9,107 nucleotides of DNA. Source: an uncultured Oscillospiraceae bacterium. Its GTDB lineage: Bacteria; Bacillota; Clostridia; Oscillospirales; Oscillospiraceae. The notes beneath the pieces were generated by a model that did no database searches, was not told the origin of the DNA, and worked only from the letters and a program-made list of their open reading frames with translations. Below, one piece after another: positions 1-6,536 of the stretch. The stretch is taken from NCBI GenBank assembly GCA_934565415.1, contig CAKTHQ010000063.1:1-9107 (forward strand), in the 5' to 3' direction. Numbering within the stretch: position 1 is the stretch's first letter; the number at the start of each line of letters is the position of its first letter. A program made the translations under genes and the position numbers.

Positions 1-4
1 TCCG

Positions 5-45
5 GGAGATTGCCACGCCAGTTTGCGAACTGGCTCGCAACGACA
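5..45. repeat. palindromic intergenic repeat (REP-like)
   Basis: A 7-bp inverted repeat, GCCAGTT (17-23) and AACTGGC (28-34) around a TGCG loop, is flanked by TTGC (10-13) and GCAA (37-40), giving a nested imperfect palindrome. The flanks (GAGATTGCCACG on the left, CTCGCAACGACA on the right) resemble, from memory, a family of dispersed intergenic palindromes of the type GAGATTGCCAC...GCAATGACA in Clostridia and other bacteria. No T-tract follows, so it is not an evident intrinsic terminator. Copy number cannot be seen from one window. Nothing else is recognisable between here and the promoter at 148. Confidence 0.55.
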
Positions 46-147
46 TCCGTTTTCTTTATCCCTACAAATCCTTATTTATCATCTTTCCCCCATTATAGTT
101 CCCCAGGGAGCCAAAGTCAAGAAATCCAAATTCTCCACAGAAAAGGA

Positions 148-176
148 TTGATTTTTATATGAGAATTTGGTATTAT
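148..176 (+). promoter_or_regulatory. sigma-A promoter of the SPFH/zinc-ribbon/TPM operon
   Basis: A -35 box TTGATT (148-153) and a -10 box TATTAT (171-176) are separated by 17 nt. Initiation is expected near 183, giving a 5' leader of about 55 nt before the ATG at 238. An upstream in-frame ATG at 175 overlaps the -10 box and would not be transcribed, which supports the downstream start for the first gene. No operator-like repeat is obvious. Confidence 0.6.
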
Positions 177-237
177 GGGACAAAGGGAAAGTATATCTTC
201 TCCAATGAATGTTATCTACAAAAAGGAGCGAATTGTT

Positions 238-1554
238 ATGGGCCTGATAAAAGCTGCGTTGTCCTCTGCCGGTGGTGTACTTGCCGACCAGTGGAAGGAA
301 TATTTTTACTGTGATGCTCTGCCGGAGACGGTTCTGGCGGTCAGGGGCCACAAACGGGTGTCCTCCCGCTCTTCCAACAAGGGCAGCGACAATGTGATTT
401 CCAACGGTTCCGTCATTGCGGTGGCGGACGGCCAGTGTATGCTGATTGTAGACCAGGGCAAGGTTGCCGAAATCTGCGCCGAGCCCGGGGAATTCGTCTA
501 TGATGCCTCCTCCGAGCCCAGCATTTTCTCCGGCTCCCTGGGGGAGAGCGTCAAGGCAAGCTTTGCTTCCTTCGGCCGCCGGTTCTCCTTCGGCGGAGAT
601 ACGGGCAAGGACCAAAGGGTGTATTACATCAATACCAAGGAGCTTTTTGGCAATAAGTACGGCACCCCCACCCCCGTGCCCTTCCGGGTGGTGGACCAGG
701 ATATCGGCTTCCGCACCCAGGTGTCCATCCGCTGCTTTGGCGAATACTCCTACCGGGTCTGCGACCCCATCCTCTTCTATAAAAATGTGTGCAGCAACAT
801 TACCGACGAATTCAAGCGGGATCGGCTGGACTCCATGCTCAAGTCCGAGCTGATGACCGCCCTGCAGCCTGCCTTCGGCAAGATGTCCGCTATGGGCATC
901 AGCTATACGGAGCTGCCCCTGCATACCGTAGATATTGCGGCGGCCCTGAATGAGGTCCTGTCCACCCAGTGGCGGAAGACCCGGGGCATCGAGGTGGTGT
1001 CCTTCGGCGTATCCTCCGTCAGCGCTACGGAGGAGGACGAGAAGCGGCTGAAGGCCATGCAGCAGTCCGCCTTCCTGGGCGGCGGCAATGCGGCAGCCGG
1101 CCGGATGGTGGATGCTACGGCCAATGCCATGGAGGCGGCCGCCAAGAATACGGCTACCGGCCCCATGATGGCCTTTGCCGGGATGAATATGGCCGGGGCT
1201 GCCGGCGGCATTAATACCCAGAACCTGTTCCAGATGGGTGCCCAGCAGCCTGTATATCAGACGCCTGCCTCCGCCCCCAAGGCCGACACCTGGACCTGCC
1301 CCGGCTGCGGGACTGCCGCTACCGGCAAGTTCTGCCCGGAGTGCGGTGCCAAGAAGCCGGACGGAAGCTGGAAGTGCAGCTGCGGTGCGGTAAATACCGG
1401 GAAATTCTGCAGTGAGTGCGGGGCCAAACGCCCCGGTGAGGAGCCCAGCTACCGGTGCTCCAAGTGCGGCTTCCAGCCGGAAGACCCCAAGCACCCGCCG
1501 AAATTCTGCCCGGAGTGCGGCAACCGGTTTTCGGAAGCAGACATTGTAAAGTAA
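238..1554 (+). CDS. SPFH-domain protein with three C-terminal zinc ribbons (YdjI-like)
   Basis: This 438-residue protein matches the 'virion core/SPFH' family typified by B. subtilis YdjI. The SPFH-like region spans roughly residues 50-260 and includes the family-like stretches GTPTPVPFRV (142-151), ELPLHTVDI (225-233) and IEVVSFGVSSV (251-261). A low-complexity Gly/Ala/Met linker (about 280-345) follows. Then come three zinc ribbons: Cys354/357 with 366/369, Cys380/382 with 391/394, and Cys407/410 with 424/427. No signal peptide or membrane helix is evident, so it is probably cytosolic and membrane-associated through the SPFH domain. The start at 238 has AAGGAG at 223-228; the earlier in-frame ATG at 175 overlaps the promoter. 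In B. subtilis the homologue links PspA to the membrane. Its role here is inferred from family and from the two genes that follow. Confidence 0.88.
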   Translation: MGLIKAALSSAGGVLADQWKEYFYCDALPETVLAVRGHKRVSSRSSNKGSDNVISNGSVIAVADGQCMLIVDQGKVAEICAEPGEFVYDASSEPSIFSGSLGESVKASFASFGRRFSFGGDTGKDQRVYYINTKELFGNKYGTPTPVPFRVVDQDIGFRTQVSIRCFGEYSYRVCDPILFYKNVCSNITDEFKRDRLDSMLKSELMTALQPAFGKMSAMGISYTELPLHTVDIAAALNEVLSTQWRKTRGIEVVSFGVSSVSATEEDEKRLKAMQQSAFLGGGNAAAGRMVDATANAMEAAAKNTATGPMMAFAGMNMAGAAGGINTQNLFQMGAQQPVYQTPASAPKADTWTCPGCGTAATGKFCPECGAKKPDGSWKCSCGAVNTGKFCSECGAKRPGEEPSYRCSKCGFQPEDPKHPPKFCPECGNRFSEADIVK

Positions 1555-1589
1555 ATCTTTGCTATCGGGAATAGAAAGGGGACAGACCA

Positions 1590-2696
1590 ATGCCCAACGA
1601 GACCGTTCAATACAAGTGCCCGGCCTGTACCGGCCCCCTGCATTTTGCAGGGAGTTCCGGCAAGCTGGAATGTGATTACTGCGGCAGCAGCTACACCCTG
1701 GAAGAGATGGAGGCCATGCAGAAGACCTCCACCGCCGAGGCCATCGAGGCCTTTGAAAAGGAAGGGGAAAAGGTATCCCAGGAGGGGAACTGGAGCGTAA
1801 AGGATGCCGGAAGCGACTGGGGCGCGGATGCCCAAAAGCTGAAGGCCTATTCTTGCCCCAACTGCGGGGCGGAGCTCATCTGCGAGGAGACCACCGCGGC
1901 CACCGCCTGCCCCTACTGCGGCAATCCCACGGTGATCCCCGGCAACCTTTCCGGGTCCAGGAGACCGGACTATGTCATTCCCTTCCTGAAAACCAAGGAG
2001 GATGCCATTGAGGCGCTGAAAAAGCACTACAGCCACCGGCCCATTCTGCCCAAGTCCTTCCTGACGGAGAACCATGTTCAGGAGATTAAGGGCGTATATG
2101 TGCCTTTCTGGCTGTACGATGCCACGGTGGATGCGGACATGACCTTTACCGCTACCCGGTCCCACACCCACAGTACCCCGGACGAGTACATTACGGAGAC
2201 GGACCACTTCCTGGTCCACCGGCAGGGCAGCCTGTCCTTCCAGAAGGTGCCGGTAGACGGGGCCACCAAAATGCCGGACGAATGCATGGATGCCATCGAG
2301 CCCTTTGACTATACCGGCCTCAAGCCCTTTGCCATGTCTTACTTACCCGGCTTCCTGGCGGAAAAGTACGATGTATCCAAGGACGAAAGCAGCCGCCGGG
2401 CCAGGGCCCGGTGCGAAAACAGCACGGAAAACGCCGTGCGCAATACGGTGTTGGGCTACGAAAGTTGCGTCACCACCCGGAAGAACCTGACGGTAAAGCC
2501 CGGGGATGTGAAGTACGCCCTGATGCCTGTATGGCTCCTTTCTACCCAGTGGCAGGGGAAGAACTTCCTGTTTGCCATGAACGGCCAGACAGGCAGGCTC
2601 ATCGGGGACCTGCCCATCGATAAAAAGCGGCTCTGGGCCCATCTGGGCGCGGCCTTTGCCATCGGCACGGCCCTGCTGGGCTGGCTGTTCCTGTAA
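1590..2696 (+). CDS. TFIIB-type zinc-ribbon protein with C-terminal membrane anchor (YdjG-like)
   Basis: A 368-residue protein with two N-terminal zinc ribbons. The first is CPAC (10-13) with CDYC (28-31); the second is CPNC (89-92) with CPYC (107-110). Between them is a charged, probably helical linker (about 37-85). The rest is a mixed domain with the family-like segments GVYVPFWLYD (168-177), LMPVWLLST (311-319) and FAMNGQTGRLIGDLP (328-342). It ends in one hydrophobic helix (about 350-368) that reaches the C-terminus, so the protein is probably tail-anchored with the zinc ribbons in the cytosol. AAAGGGG (1575-1581) precedes the ATG by 8 nt. It lies 35 nt after the SPFH gene and 12 nt before the TPM gene, so the three are almost surely cotranscribed. 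It corresponds to B. subtilis YdjG. The biochemical activity is unknown. Confidence 0.86.
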   Translation: MPNETVQYKCPACTGPLHFAGSSGKLECDYCGSSYTLEEMEAMQKTSTAEAIEAFEKEGEKVSQEGNWSVKDAGSDWGADAQKLKAYSCPNCGAELICEETTAATACPYCGNPTVIPGNLSGSRRPDYVIPFLKTKEDAIEALKKHYSHRPILPKSFLTENHVQEIKGVYVPFWLYDATVDADMTFTATRSHTHSTPDEYITETDHFLVHRQGSLSFQKVPVDGATKMPDECMDAIEPFDYTGLKPFAMSYLPGFLAEKYDVSKDESSRRARARCENSTENAVRNTVLGYESCVTTRKNLTVKPGDVKYALMPVWLLSTQWQGKNFLFAMNGQTGRLIGDLPIDKKRLWAHLGAAFAIGTALLGWLFL

Positions 2697-2708
2697 GGGG
2701 GTGGGGAT

Positions 2709-3533
2709 ATGAAGATGAGACGCATTTCTATTTGGCTGCTGGCCATGCTGCTGCTGCTTGCTCTGTCCGTTCCCGTTTTTGCAGAATCCGGCGATTCCCA
2801 GGCAAAGCTGGGCTATGTAAACGATACGGCGGGGCTATTGACCGCCGATCAGAAAAATGCCCTGTTAAACCGTGCCACCGAGCTGAGCAATCAATACGAG
2901 ATCAGTATTTACATCATTGCCGTGCCGGATTACACAAAGTATTCCAGCGCTTCTAAAATCAGCGATGCCTATATCGATATCTTTGTTGATTACGATCTGG
3001 GCTGGGGCGAAGACCGGGATGCTGCTGCCTTTATGCTGAGCATGAATACCCGGGAGTATAACCTGGATTTCAACGGCACCCGGGCCCAATACGCATTTAC
3101 GGAAGAGGCCCGGGACCTGATGGAGAGCCGGGTACTGCCCTACCTGGGGGATAACGAATATTACAACGGCTTTAACGAATACCTGAACGTGTGCCAGGAG
3201 TGCCTGGAGGCCGCTGCGGAGGGCAGCCCCATTGGCAGTGAGACAGAAAGCGGCGGGGGCTTTTCCCTGCTGTTCTTCCTGCCCGGCCTGTTTGCGGCGG
3301 GGGTGTACGCCATTATTCTCATTGCCCCCATGCACACCGCCAAGGTGAAAAACCAGGCGGACGACTACATTGTCCCCGGCAGTATGCGCCTGACCCGCCA
3401 GTCGGACCATTTCCTGCGCAGGACCGTGACCAGAACCCCCAGGCAGAAGGACACGGACCATTCGAACCATTCCGGCGGCGGTGGCAGGAGCTATTCCTCC
3501 GGCAGCCATTCCGGCAGAAGCGGTCACTTTTAA
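2709..3533 (+). CDS. TPM-domain secreted/membrane protein (YdjH/YgcG-like)
   Basis: A 274-residue protein with a Sec signal peptide: MKMRR, a hydrophobic core (residues 6-21) and likely cleavage after VFA (A25). The TPM (phosphatase-like) domain follows at about residues 35-170, starting with the typical GYVNDTAGLLTADQK. A second hydrophobic segment (about 185-207) anchors it in the membrane. The tail is basic and then Gly/Ser/His-rich (HSGGGGRSYSSGSHSGRSGHF-like, 251-274), as in many TPM proteins. The fold should place the TPM domain outside the cell. It starts 12 nt after the zinc-ribbon gene with a G-rich ribosome site. It is the third member of a YdjI-YdjG-YdjH-like set, which in Bacillus accompanies pspA in the envelope-stress response. 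Terminators follow. Confidence 0.87.
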   Translation: MKMRRISIWLLAMLLLLALSVPVFAESGDSQAKLGYVNDTAGLLTADQKNALLNRATELSNQYEISIYIIAVPDYTKYSSASKISDAYIDIFVDYDLGWGEDRDAAAFMLSMNTREYNLDFNGTRAQYAFTEEARDLMESRVLPYLGDNEYYNGFNEYLNVCQECLEAAAEGSPIGSETESGGGFSLLFFLPGLFAAGVYAIILIAPMHTAKVKNQADDYIVPGSMRLTRQSDHFLRRTVTRTPRQKDTDHSNHSGGGGRSYSSGSHSGRSGHF

Positions 3534-3561
3534 AAAAGCGGCTTTGGGTGCAGGCACTTTT

Positions 3562-3593
3562 TCCAAAAGCCCGGTTTCTACTGGGCTTTTGGA
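3562..3593 (+). terminator. intrinsic terminator of the SPFH/zinc-ribbon/TPM operon
   Basis: An 11-bp perfect inverted repeat, TCCAAAAGCCC (3562-3572) and GGGCTTTTGGA (3583-3593), surrounds a 10-nt loop. The GC-rich GCCC/GGGC core has A-rich 5' and TTTT 3' flanks, the layout of an intrinsic (possibly bidirectional) terminator. It starts 28 nt after the TPM stop codon. The T-tract is short, so it may be leaky. Confidence 0.65.
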
Positions 3594-3637
3594 TTCCTCA
3601 CCCAGGAATCGCCGAACGTTGAAATTCCGAACATCTT

Positions 3638-3677
3638 TGCGCTGCGCCACGAAAGGAGGGCAGCGCAGGTTTTTTTT
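3638..3677 (+). terminator. second intrinsic terminator or leader attenuator
   Basis: An 8-bp stem TGCGCTGC (3638-3645) with GCAGCGCA (3660-3667) is followed after GG by eight T (3670-3677). The loop contains AAAGGAGGG, which resembles a ribosome site but has no start codon behind it. It lies only 28 nt before the orphan signal-peptide start at 3706. It could therefore be a back-up terminator for the upstream operon or the attenuator of the lost surface-protein gene. Confidence 0.7.
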
Positions 3678-3705
3678 ATTGCGTTTTCTCAAAGGAAAGC
3701 TATAC

Positions 3706-3876
3706 ATGAAAAGAAGAGTGCTGAGTTTGCTGCTTGTGCTGGCCCTGTGCGTGGGGATGCTCCCCGCACCGGCCTGGTCGGAGAAGCCCGGGGAGGGCAT
3801 TCAGGCAGTTCAGGAGGAGCAGAACGGGGATGCAGACATACCGCATCCTCCGGAAAAGCGGAAAATTCGCTCCAGG
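3706..3876 (+). pseudogene. orphan signal peptide: 5' remnant of a surface-protein gene
   Basis: An ATG with AAAGGAAA (3691-3698) upstream opens a classic Gram-positive export signal: MKRRVLSLLLVLALCVGM followed by LPAPAWSEKP. It has a basic start, Leu/Val/Ala core and a Pro-Ala cleavage zone. About 35 polar residues follow (Gln/Glu-rich, then charged). The protein-like character then stops where the promoter of the next gene begins (3883). The frame happens to remain open into the MATE gene, but there it reads antisensical, Gly/Arg-rich sequence in the wrong frame. Signal peptides of this exact style head large repeat-containing cell-surface proteins in Oscillospirales. I infer that the body of such a gene was deleted and only the first ~55 codons survive. 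A genuine short secreted peptide cannot be excluded. Confidence 0.55.
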
Positions 3877-3882
3877 GATTGT

Positions 3883-3911
3883 TTGACATTTGGATTTCCC
3901 GGATGTATAAT
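3883..3911 (+). promoter_or_regulatory. perfect-consensus sigma-A promoter of the MATE gene
   Basis: TTGACA (3883-3888), a 17-nt spacer and TATAAT (3906-3911) match the sigma-A/sigma-70 consensus at all twelve positions with ideal spacing. The start of transcription is expected near 3918, giving a leader of about 25 nt with GGAGG (3933-3937) before the ATG at 3944. Confidence 0.85.
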
Positions 3912-3943
3912 ATCCCGGCTTATGAATCATTTGGAGGCGATGA

Positions 3944-5317
3944 ATGGAAGTTATGAAGAAGAAAGAGATCAATATGTTGGAAGGCCCCCTGGCATGGCCC
4001 ATTGTGACCTATGCCATTCCCATTATGCTGACCAGCGTCCTGCAGCTGCTATTCAATGCGGCGGACCTGGTGGTGGTGGGCCGGTACTGCGGCAGTGTGT
4101 CCGTAGCGGCGGTGGGCTCTACAGGTTCTATTGTCAGCCTGATGGTCAATATGTTTATCGGCCTGTCCGTAGGCGCCGGTGTGGCTGTGGCCCACGGCCT
4201 GGGCAGCCGGGAAACCCAGACCGTCCAGGATACGGTGCATACCGCCTTGCCCACGGCCCTGGTCAGCGGCATTTTCCTGACGGTATTCGGCGTTCTGCTT
4301 TCCGGCTCGATTCTGGAGGCGATGGGTACGCCGGAGGATGTACTGCCCCTGGCCCGTATGTATATGGAAATCTATTTCCTGGGCATTACCTTTAACCTGG
4401 TGTACAATTTCTGTGCCTCCATGGTCCGGGCGGCAGGGGATACGGAAAGCCCCCTGGTCATCCTGACGCTGGCCGGTGTGCTCAACGTGATTCTCAATGT
4501 GGTGTTCGTCCATTTCCTGGGTATGAACGTGGACGGCGTGGCCTGGGCCACCACTATTTCCGAGGGCCTGTCCGCAATCCTGATTGTCTATGTTATGGGC
4601 CGCCGGAAGGATGCCTGTAAGCTGGACCTGCGGAAGATGCATTTCCATAAGGCGCCCCTTTCAAAGATGCTGCGCATCGGTGTTCCGGCGGGAATCCAGA
4701 GCTGTACCTTTTCCGCCTCCAACGTGGTGCTCCAGTCCGCCGTCAATTCCTTCGGCTCCATTGCGGTGTCCGGCAATGCGGCAGTGGCCAACCTGGAAAG
4801 CTTTATGTATGTAATTGAGAACAGCTTCCATCAGACGGCGGTGAACTTCGCGGGCCAGAATTGCGGCGCCATGCACTACGATCGGCTGAAGAAAATCACG
4901 GTGCTGTGTACGGTTTATGCCGTAATCGCGGGACTACTCTTTGGCGGGCTGATGTGCACCTTTGCCACCCAGCTGCTGTCCGTATACATTACCGATTCTC
5001 CGGAGGCCATTTCCATCGGCATCGGCCGGATGTATGTATCCGTGCTGCCATACTTCCTGTTTGGTGTGCAGGATGTAATTACCGGCGCTCTGCGGGGCAT
5101 CGGAGCCTCCTTTATCTCCATGGTGCTGTCCATTCTGGGCATCTGCGGTATTCGGATCCTGTGGATTGCCACGATTTTCCGGATTCCCCGGTTCCATACG
5201 CTGTCCTCTCTGTACCTGTCCTATCCGCTGTCCTGGGTTGTTACCTTTGTGGCTCAGATCATTGCCTTTGTGCTGATTTTCCGAAAAATGGAGCGAACCC
5301 ATTCGGATGGGGTATAA
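3944..5317 (+). CDS. MATE family efflux transporter
   Basis: A 457-residue polytopic membrane protein of normal length for the multidrug and toxic compound extrusion (MATE) family. It shows the two-fold pseudo-symmetric architecture of about 12 helices. The start is typical of the bacterial NorM/DinF branch: EGPLAWPIVTYAIPIMLTSV (residues 13-32), followed by LLFNAADLVVVGRYCG (35-50). An equivalent second-half start is LSKMLRIGVPAGIQS, at about 240-255. Transport is expected to be drug or metabolite export driven by H+ or Na+. The substrate cannot be read from sequence. GGAGG at 3933-3937 places the start at 3944; ATG codons at 3953 and 3974 are possible alternatives. It is monocistronic, with its own consensus promoter and a strong terminator after the stop. 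Confidence 0.93.
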   Translation: MEVMKKKEINMLEGPLAWPIVTYAIPIMLTSVLQLLFNAADLVVVGRYCGSVSVAAVGSTGSIVSLMVNMFIGLSVGAGVAVAHGLGSRETQTVQDTVHTALPTALVSGIFLTVFGVLLSGSILEAMGTPEDVLPLARMYMEIYFLGITFNLVYNFCASMVRAAGDTESPLVILTLAGVLNVILNVVFVHFLGMNVDGVAWATTISEGLSAILIVYVMGRRKDACKLDLRKMHFHKAPLSKMLRIGVPAGIQSCTFSASNVVLQSAVNSFGSIAVSGNAAVANLESFMYVIENSFHQTAVNFAGQNCGAMHYDRLKKITVLCTVYAVIAGLLFGGLMCTFATQLLSVYITDSPEAISIGIGRMYVSVLPYFLFGVQDVITGALRGIGASFISMVLSILGICGIRILWIATIFRIPRFHTLSSLYLSYPLSWVVTFVAQIIAFVLIFRKMERTHSDGV

Positions 5318-5333
5318 CACTTATTTAATATAG

Positions 5334-5377
5334 AAGCCCTCCGTCACTGCAGTCTGGTGTGACGGAGGGCTTTTTTT
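5334..5377. terminator. strong intrinsic terminator between convergent genes
   Basis: A 14-bp perfect stem runs from AAGCCCTCCGTCAC (5334-5347) to GTGACGGAGGGCTT (5359-5372), with an 11-nt loop and T7 (5371-5377). It ends MATE transcription. The same stem follows the stop codon of the minus-strand AEC remnant (its TAA is the complement of 5376-5378), so it may act for both strands, although the minus-strand T-tract is poor. Confidence 0.92.
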
Positions 5378-5820
5378 ACCAGATTCGCTCTGCCAGCTGG
5401 ACCATCAGCGGCAGGGTAACCAGGGATAAGAGGGTTGTAACGGTAACGGTTTCTACCGCATAGCCGAAATCCCGGTCGTAGAGCTGGGCGTAAACCGCTA
5501 TGTTGGTGCCGGTGGGGCAGGCGGAGGCGATGAGAAGGGTGCGCTTCAGGTCCGCATAACGGGCGGGCAGGGGAATTAGAATCAGAATGGTCAGCAGGGG
5601 AATTACCAGAAGCTTTACCAGGGAGATGTGATAAAACACAGGCTTATGGAGCATCTCTGCCGGTTTGGTCTGGGCCAGGTATACCCCCGTTACAAACATG
5701 GCCAGGGGGGTATTCAGGTTGGCCAGGTGGGTTACGGTTTGCCGGATCAGCCCCGGAACCGGCAGCCCGGTCAGGAAAAACAGCAGCCCAATGGCAATGG
5801 CTATGATTGCCCTGCTGAAC
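5376..5820 (-). pseudogene. AEC-family permease, N-terminally truncated (C-terminal half only)
   Basis: About 148 codons on the minus strand encode the C-terminal half of an auxin efflux carrier (AEC)/malate-permease-like transporter. Segments include AIIAIAIGLLFFLTGLPVPG, then LANLNTPLAMFVTGVYLAQ, then LLIASACPTGTNIAVYAQLY, and an end with VTVTTLLSLVTLPLMVQLA. AEC proteins are normally about 300 residues with ten helices. Here the first five helices are missing. The frame continues upstream on the minus strand to 6092, but that part is antisense to the PRD remnant and the start of the SFCGS gene and has no membrane character. The homology breaks at about 5820, where a plus-strand PRD fragment begins. 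The promoter and start are lost, so it is presumably inactive. Confidence 0.8.
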
Positions 5821-6000
5821 CGGCTGCGCGCCGGGGAGCGGGTAATGCCCATGGGCGAAGAGGTTCTGGCAGAGGTGGATAAAAAGGCACTGGCTCTGGC
5901 AGACAGGGTTCTGGAGCCCATAAACCGGTGGTTCGGCCAGGCGGATGACTCGGAGCGGATTTTGGTGGCGCTGCATATCCAGTCGGCGCTGGAAGAGTAA
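5815..6000 (+). pseudogene. PRD-domain protein, C-terminal remnant
   Basis: About 60 codons read NRLRAGERVMPMGEEV, then LAEVDKKALALADRVLEPIN, and end DDSERILVALHIQSALEE before TAA at 5998. This resembles the C-terminal half of a PTS regulation domain (PRD), whose last helix typically reads E-I-x-x-[IV]-A-L-H-[IF]. No start codon with a ribosome site lies at its 5' edge. Upstream in the same frame the sequence is antisense to the AEC permease. PRD proteins of the EF_0829 type precede SFCGS genes in the conserved cluster, and the SFCGS gene does follow here after 41 nt, which supports the identification. The N-terminal half was lost at the junction near 5820. Confidence 0.55.
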
Positions 6001-6041
6001 AAACGCGGCACTGCCGCTTGAAAACAGAAGGGAGAAACACT

Positions 6042-6413
6042 ATGAGTAAAAAGGTTTTGATCGTCATCGGGGATCGCCTGGGCAAGGGCCAAAAGGTAGC
6101 CGCAGGCATCCAGCAGGCCGGTGGGGAAGCCATTGTGGTGCCCGGAATGGCAGCGGATATGAAGCTGGGCGATGTGATGAAGCAGAACAATGCGGATCTC
6201 GGCATCAGCTTCTGCGGCAGCGGCGGAGCGGGTGCTCTGATGGCTTCCAATAAGTACGGCTACAAGTGCCGCTATGGAATGCGGTCTGTAGATGAGGGCG
6301 TTACCGCCGTAAAAGAGGGCGTGAAGGTGCTTGGCTTCGGCTTTATGGATACGGAAGAGCTGGGCCGCCGGATTACCGAAACCTACTACGCCATCAACGG
6401 AAAGCCGGAATAA
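6042..6413 (+). CDS. glycine-rich SFCGS family protein (EF_0830-like)
   Basis: A complete 123-residue protein beginning MSKKVLIVIGDRLGKGQKVA. The family signature SFCGSGGAGAL sits at about residues 56-66, preceded by the segment AIVVPGMAADMKLGDVM and followed by KYGYKCRYGMRSVDEGVTAV and LGFGFMDTEELGRRI. The length fits the Gly_rich_SFCGS family (TIGR03577/EF_0830). AAGGGAGA (6027-6034) gives a good ribosome site. An earlier in-frame ATG at 6018 lacks one. The family is known only from conserved clusters with PRD, DUF4312, DUF4311, DUF4310, amidohydrolase and KDGP-aldolase genes, and its biochemical role is unknown; a Rossmann-like small-molecule or PTS-IIB-like fold is possible. It is the only undamaged gene of the cluster here, lying between a PRD remnant and a broken DUF4312 gene. 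Confidence 0.85.
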   Translation: MSKKVLIVIGDRLGKGQKVAAGIQQAGGEAIVVPGMAADMKLGDVMKQNNADLGISFCGSGGAGALMASNKYGYKCRYGMRSVDEGVTAVKEGVKVLGFGFMDTEELGRRITETYYAINGKPE

Positions 6414-6452
6414 GCCCGGTGTACCTTATAAAAAGGAAAGGAGGGGGAAGAA

Positions 6453-6536
6453 ATGGCATCCTGTCTGATTGAAGCGGAAAAGGAATTTTCTCTGGAGGCC
6501 TACGGCACAGACAAGACGGAGGCCTTGTGTCCGTAG
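6453..6536 (+). pseudogene. 5' remnant of a DUF4312-type gene
   Basis: After an excellent ribosome site (AAAGGAGG, 6437-6444) an ATG opens 27 codons, MASCLIEAEKEFSLEAYGTD followed by KTEALCP, and a TAG at 6534. The pattern 'strand, x-G-x-[DG]-x-T-K/D-x-x-A' resembles the start of DUF4312 (EF_0831-like) proteins, which normally follow the SFCGS gene directly and are about 95 residues long. It starts 39 nt after the SFCGS stop, as expected for that operon. From about 6515 the DNA instead encodes a KDGP aldolase in another frame, so this gene is cut after about 23 native codons. The DUF4312 assignment rests on a short match plus position. Confidence 0.5.

Noticed and set aside
79..1590. 503-codon open frame on the minus strand
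   Set aside because: It is antisense to the SPFH gene, with Gly/Ala/His-rich composition, no domain signature and no promoter or ribosome site. It is a by-product of GC-rich third positions.
2865..3800. 311-codon minus-strand open frame across the TPM gene and downstream region
   Set aside because: It runs antisense to a clear TPM protein and crosses two terminators, with no recognisable domain or start signal.
3481..4395. 304-codon plus-strand frame containing the signal peptide and running into the MATE gene
   Set aside because: Only the ~55 codons from 3706 look like protein. The rest is an out-of-frame reading of terminator, promoter and MATE sequence.
5820..6092. N-terminal extension of the AEC frame to 6092 on the minus strand
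   Set aside because: It is Ser/Arg-rich, has no membrane helices, and is antisense to PRD and SFCGS coding sequence. AEC N-termini are hydrophobic.
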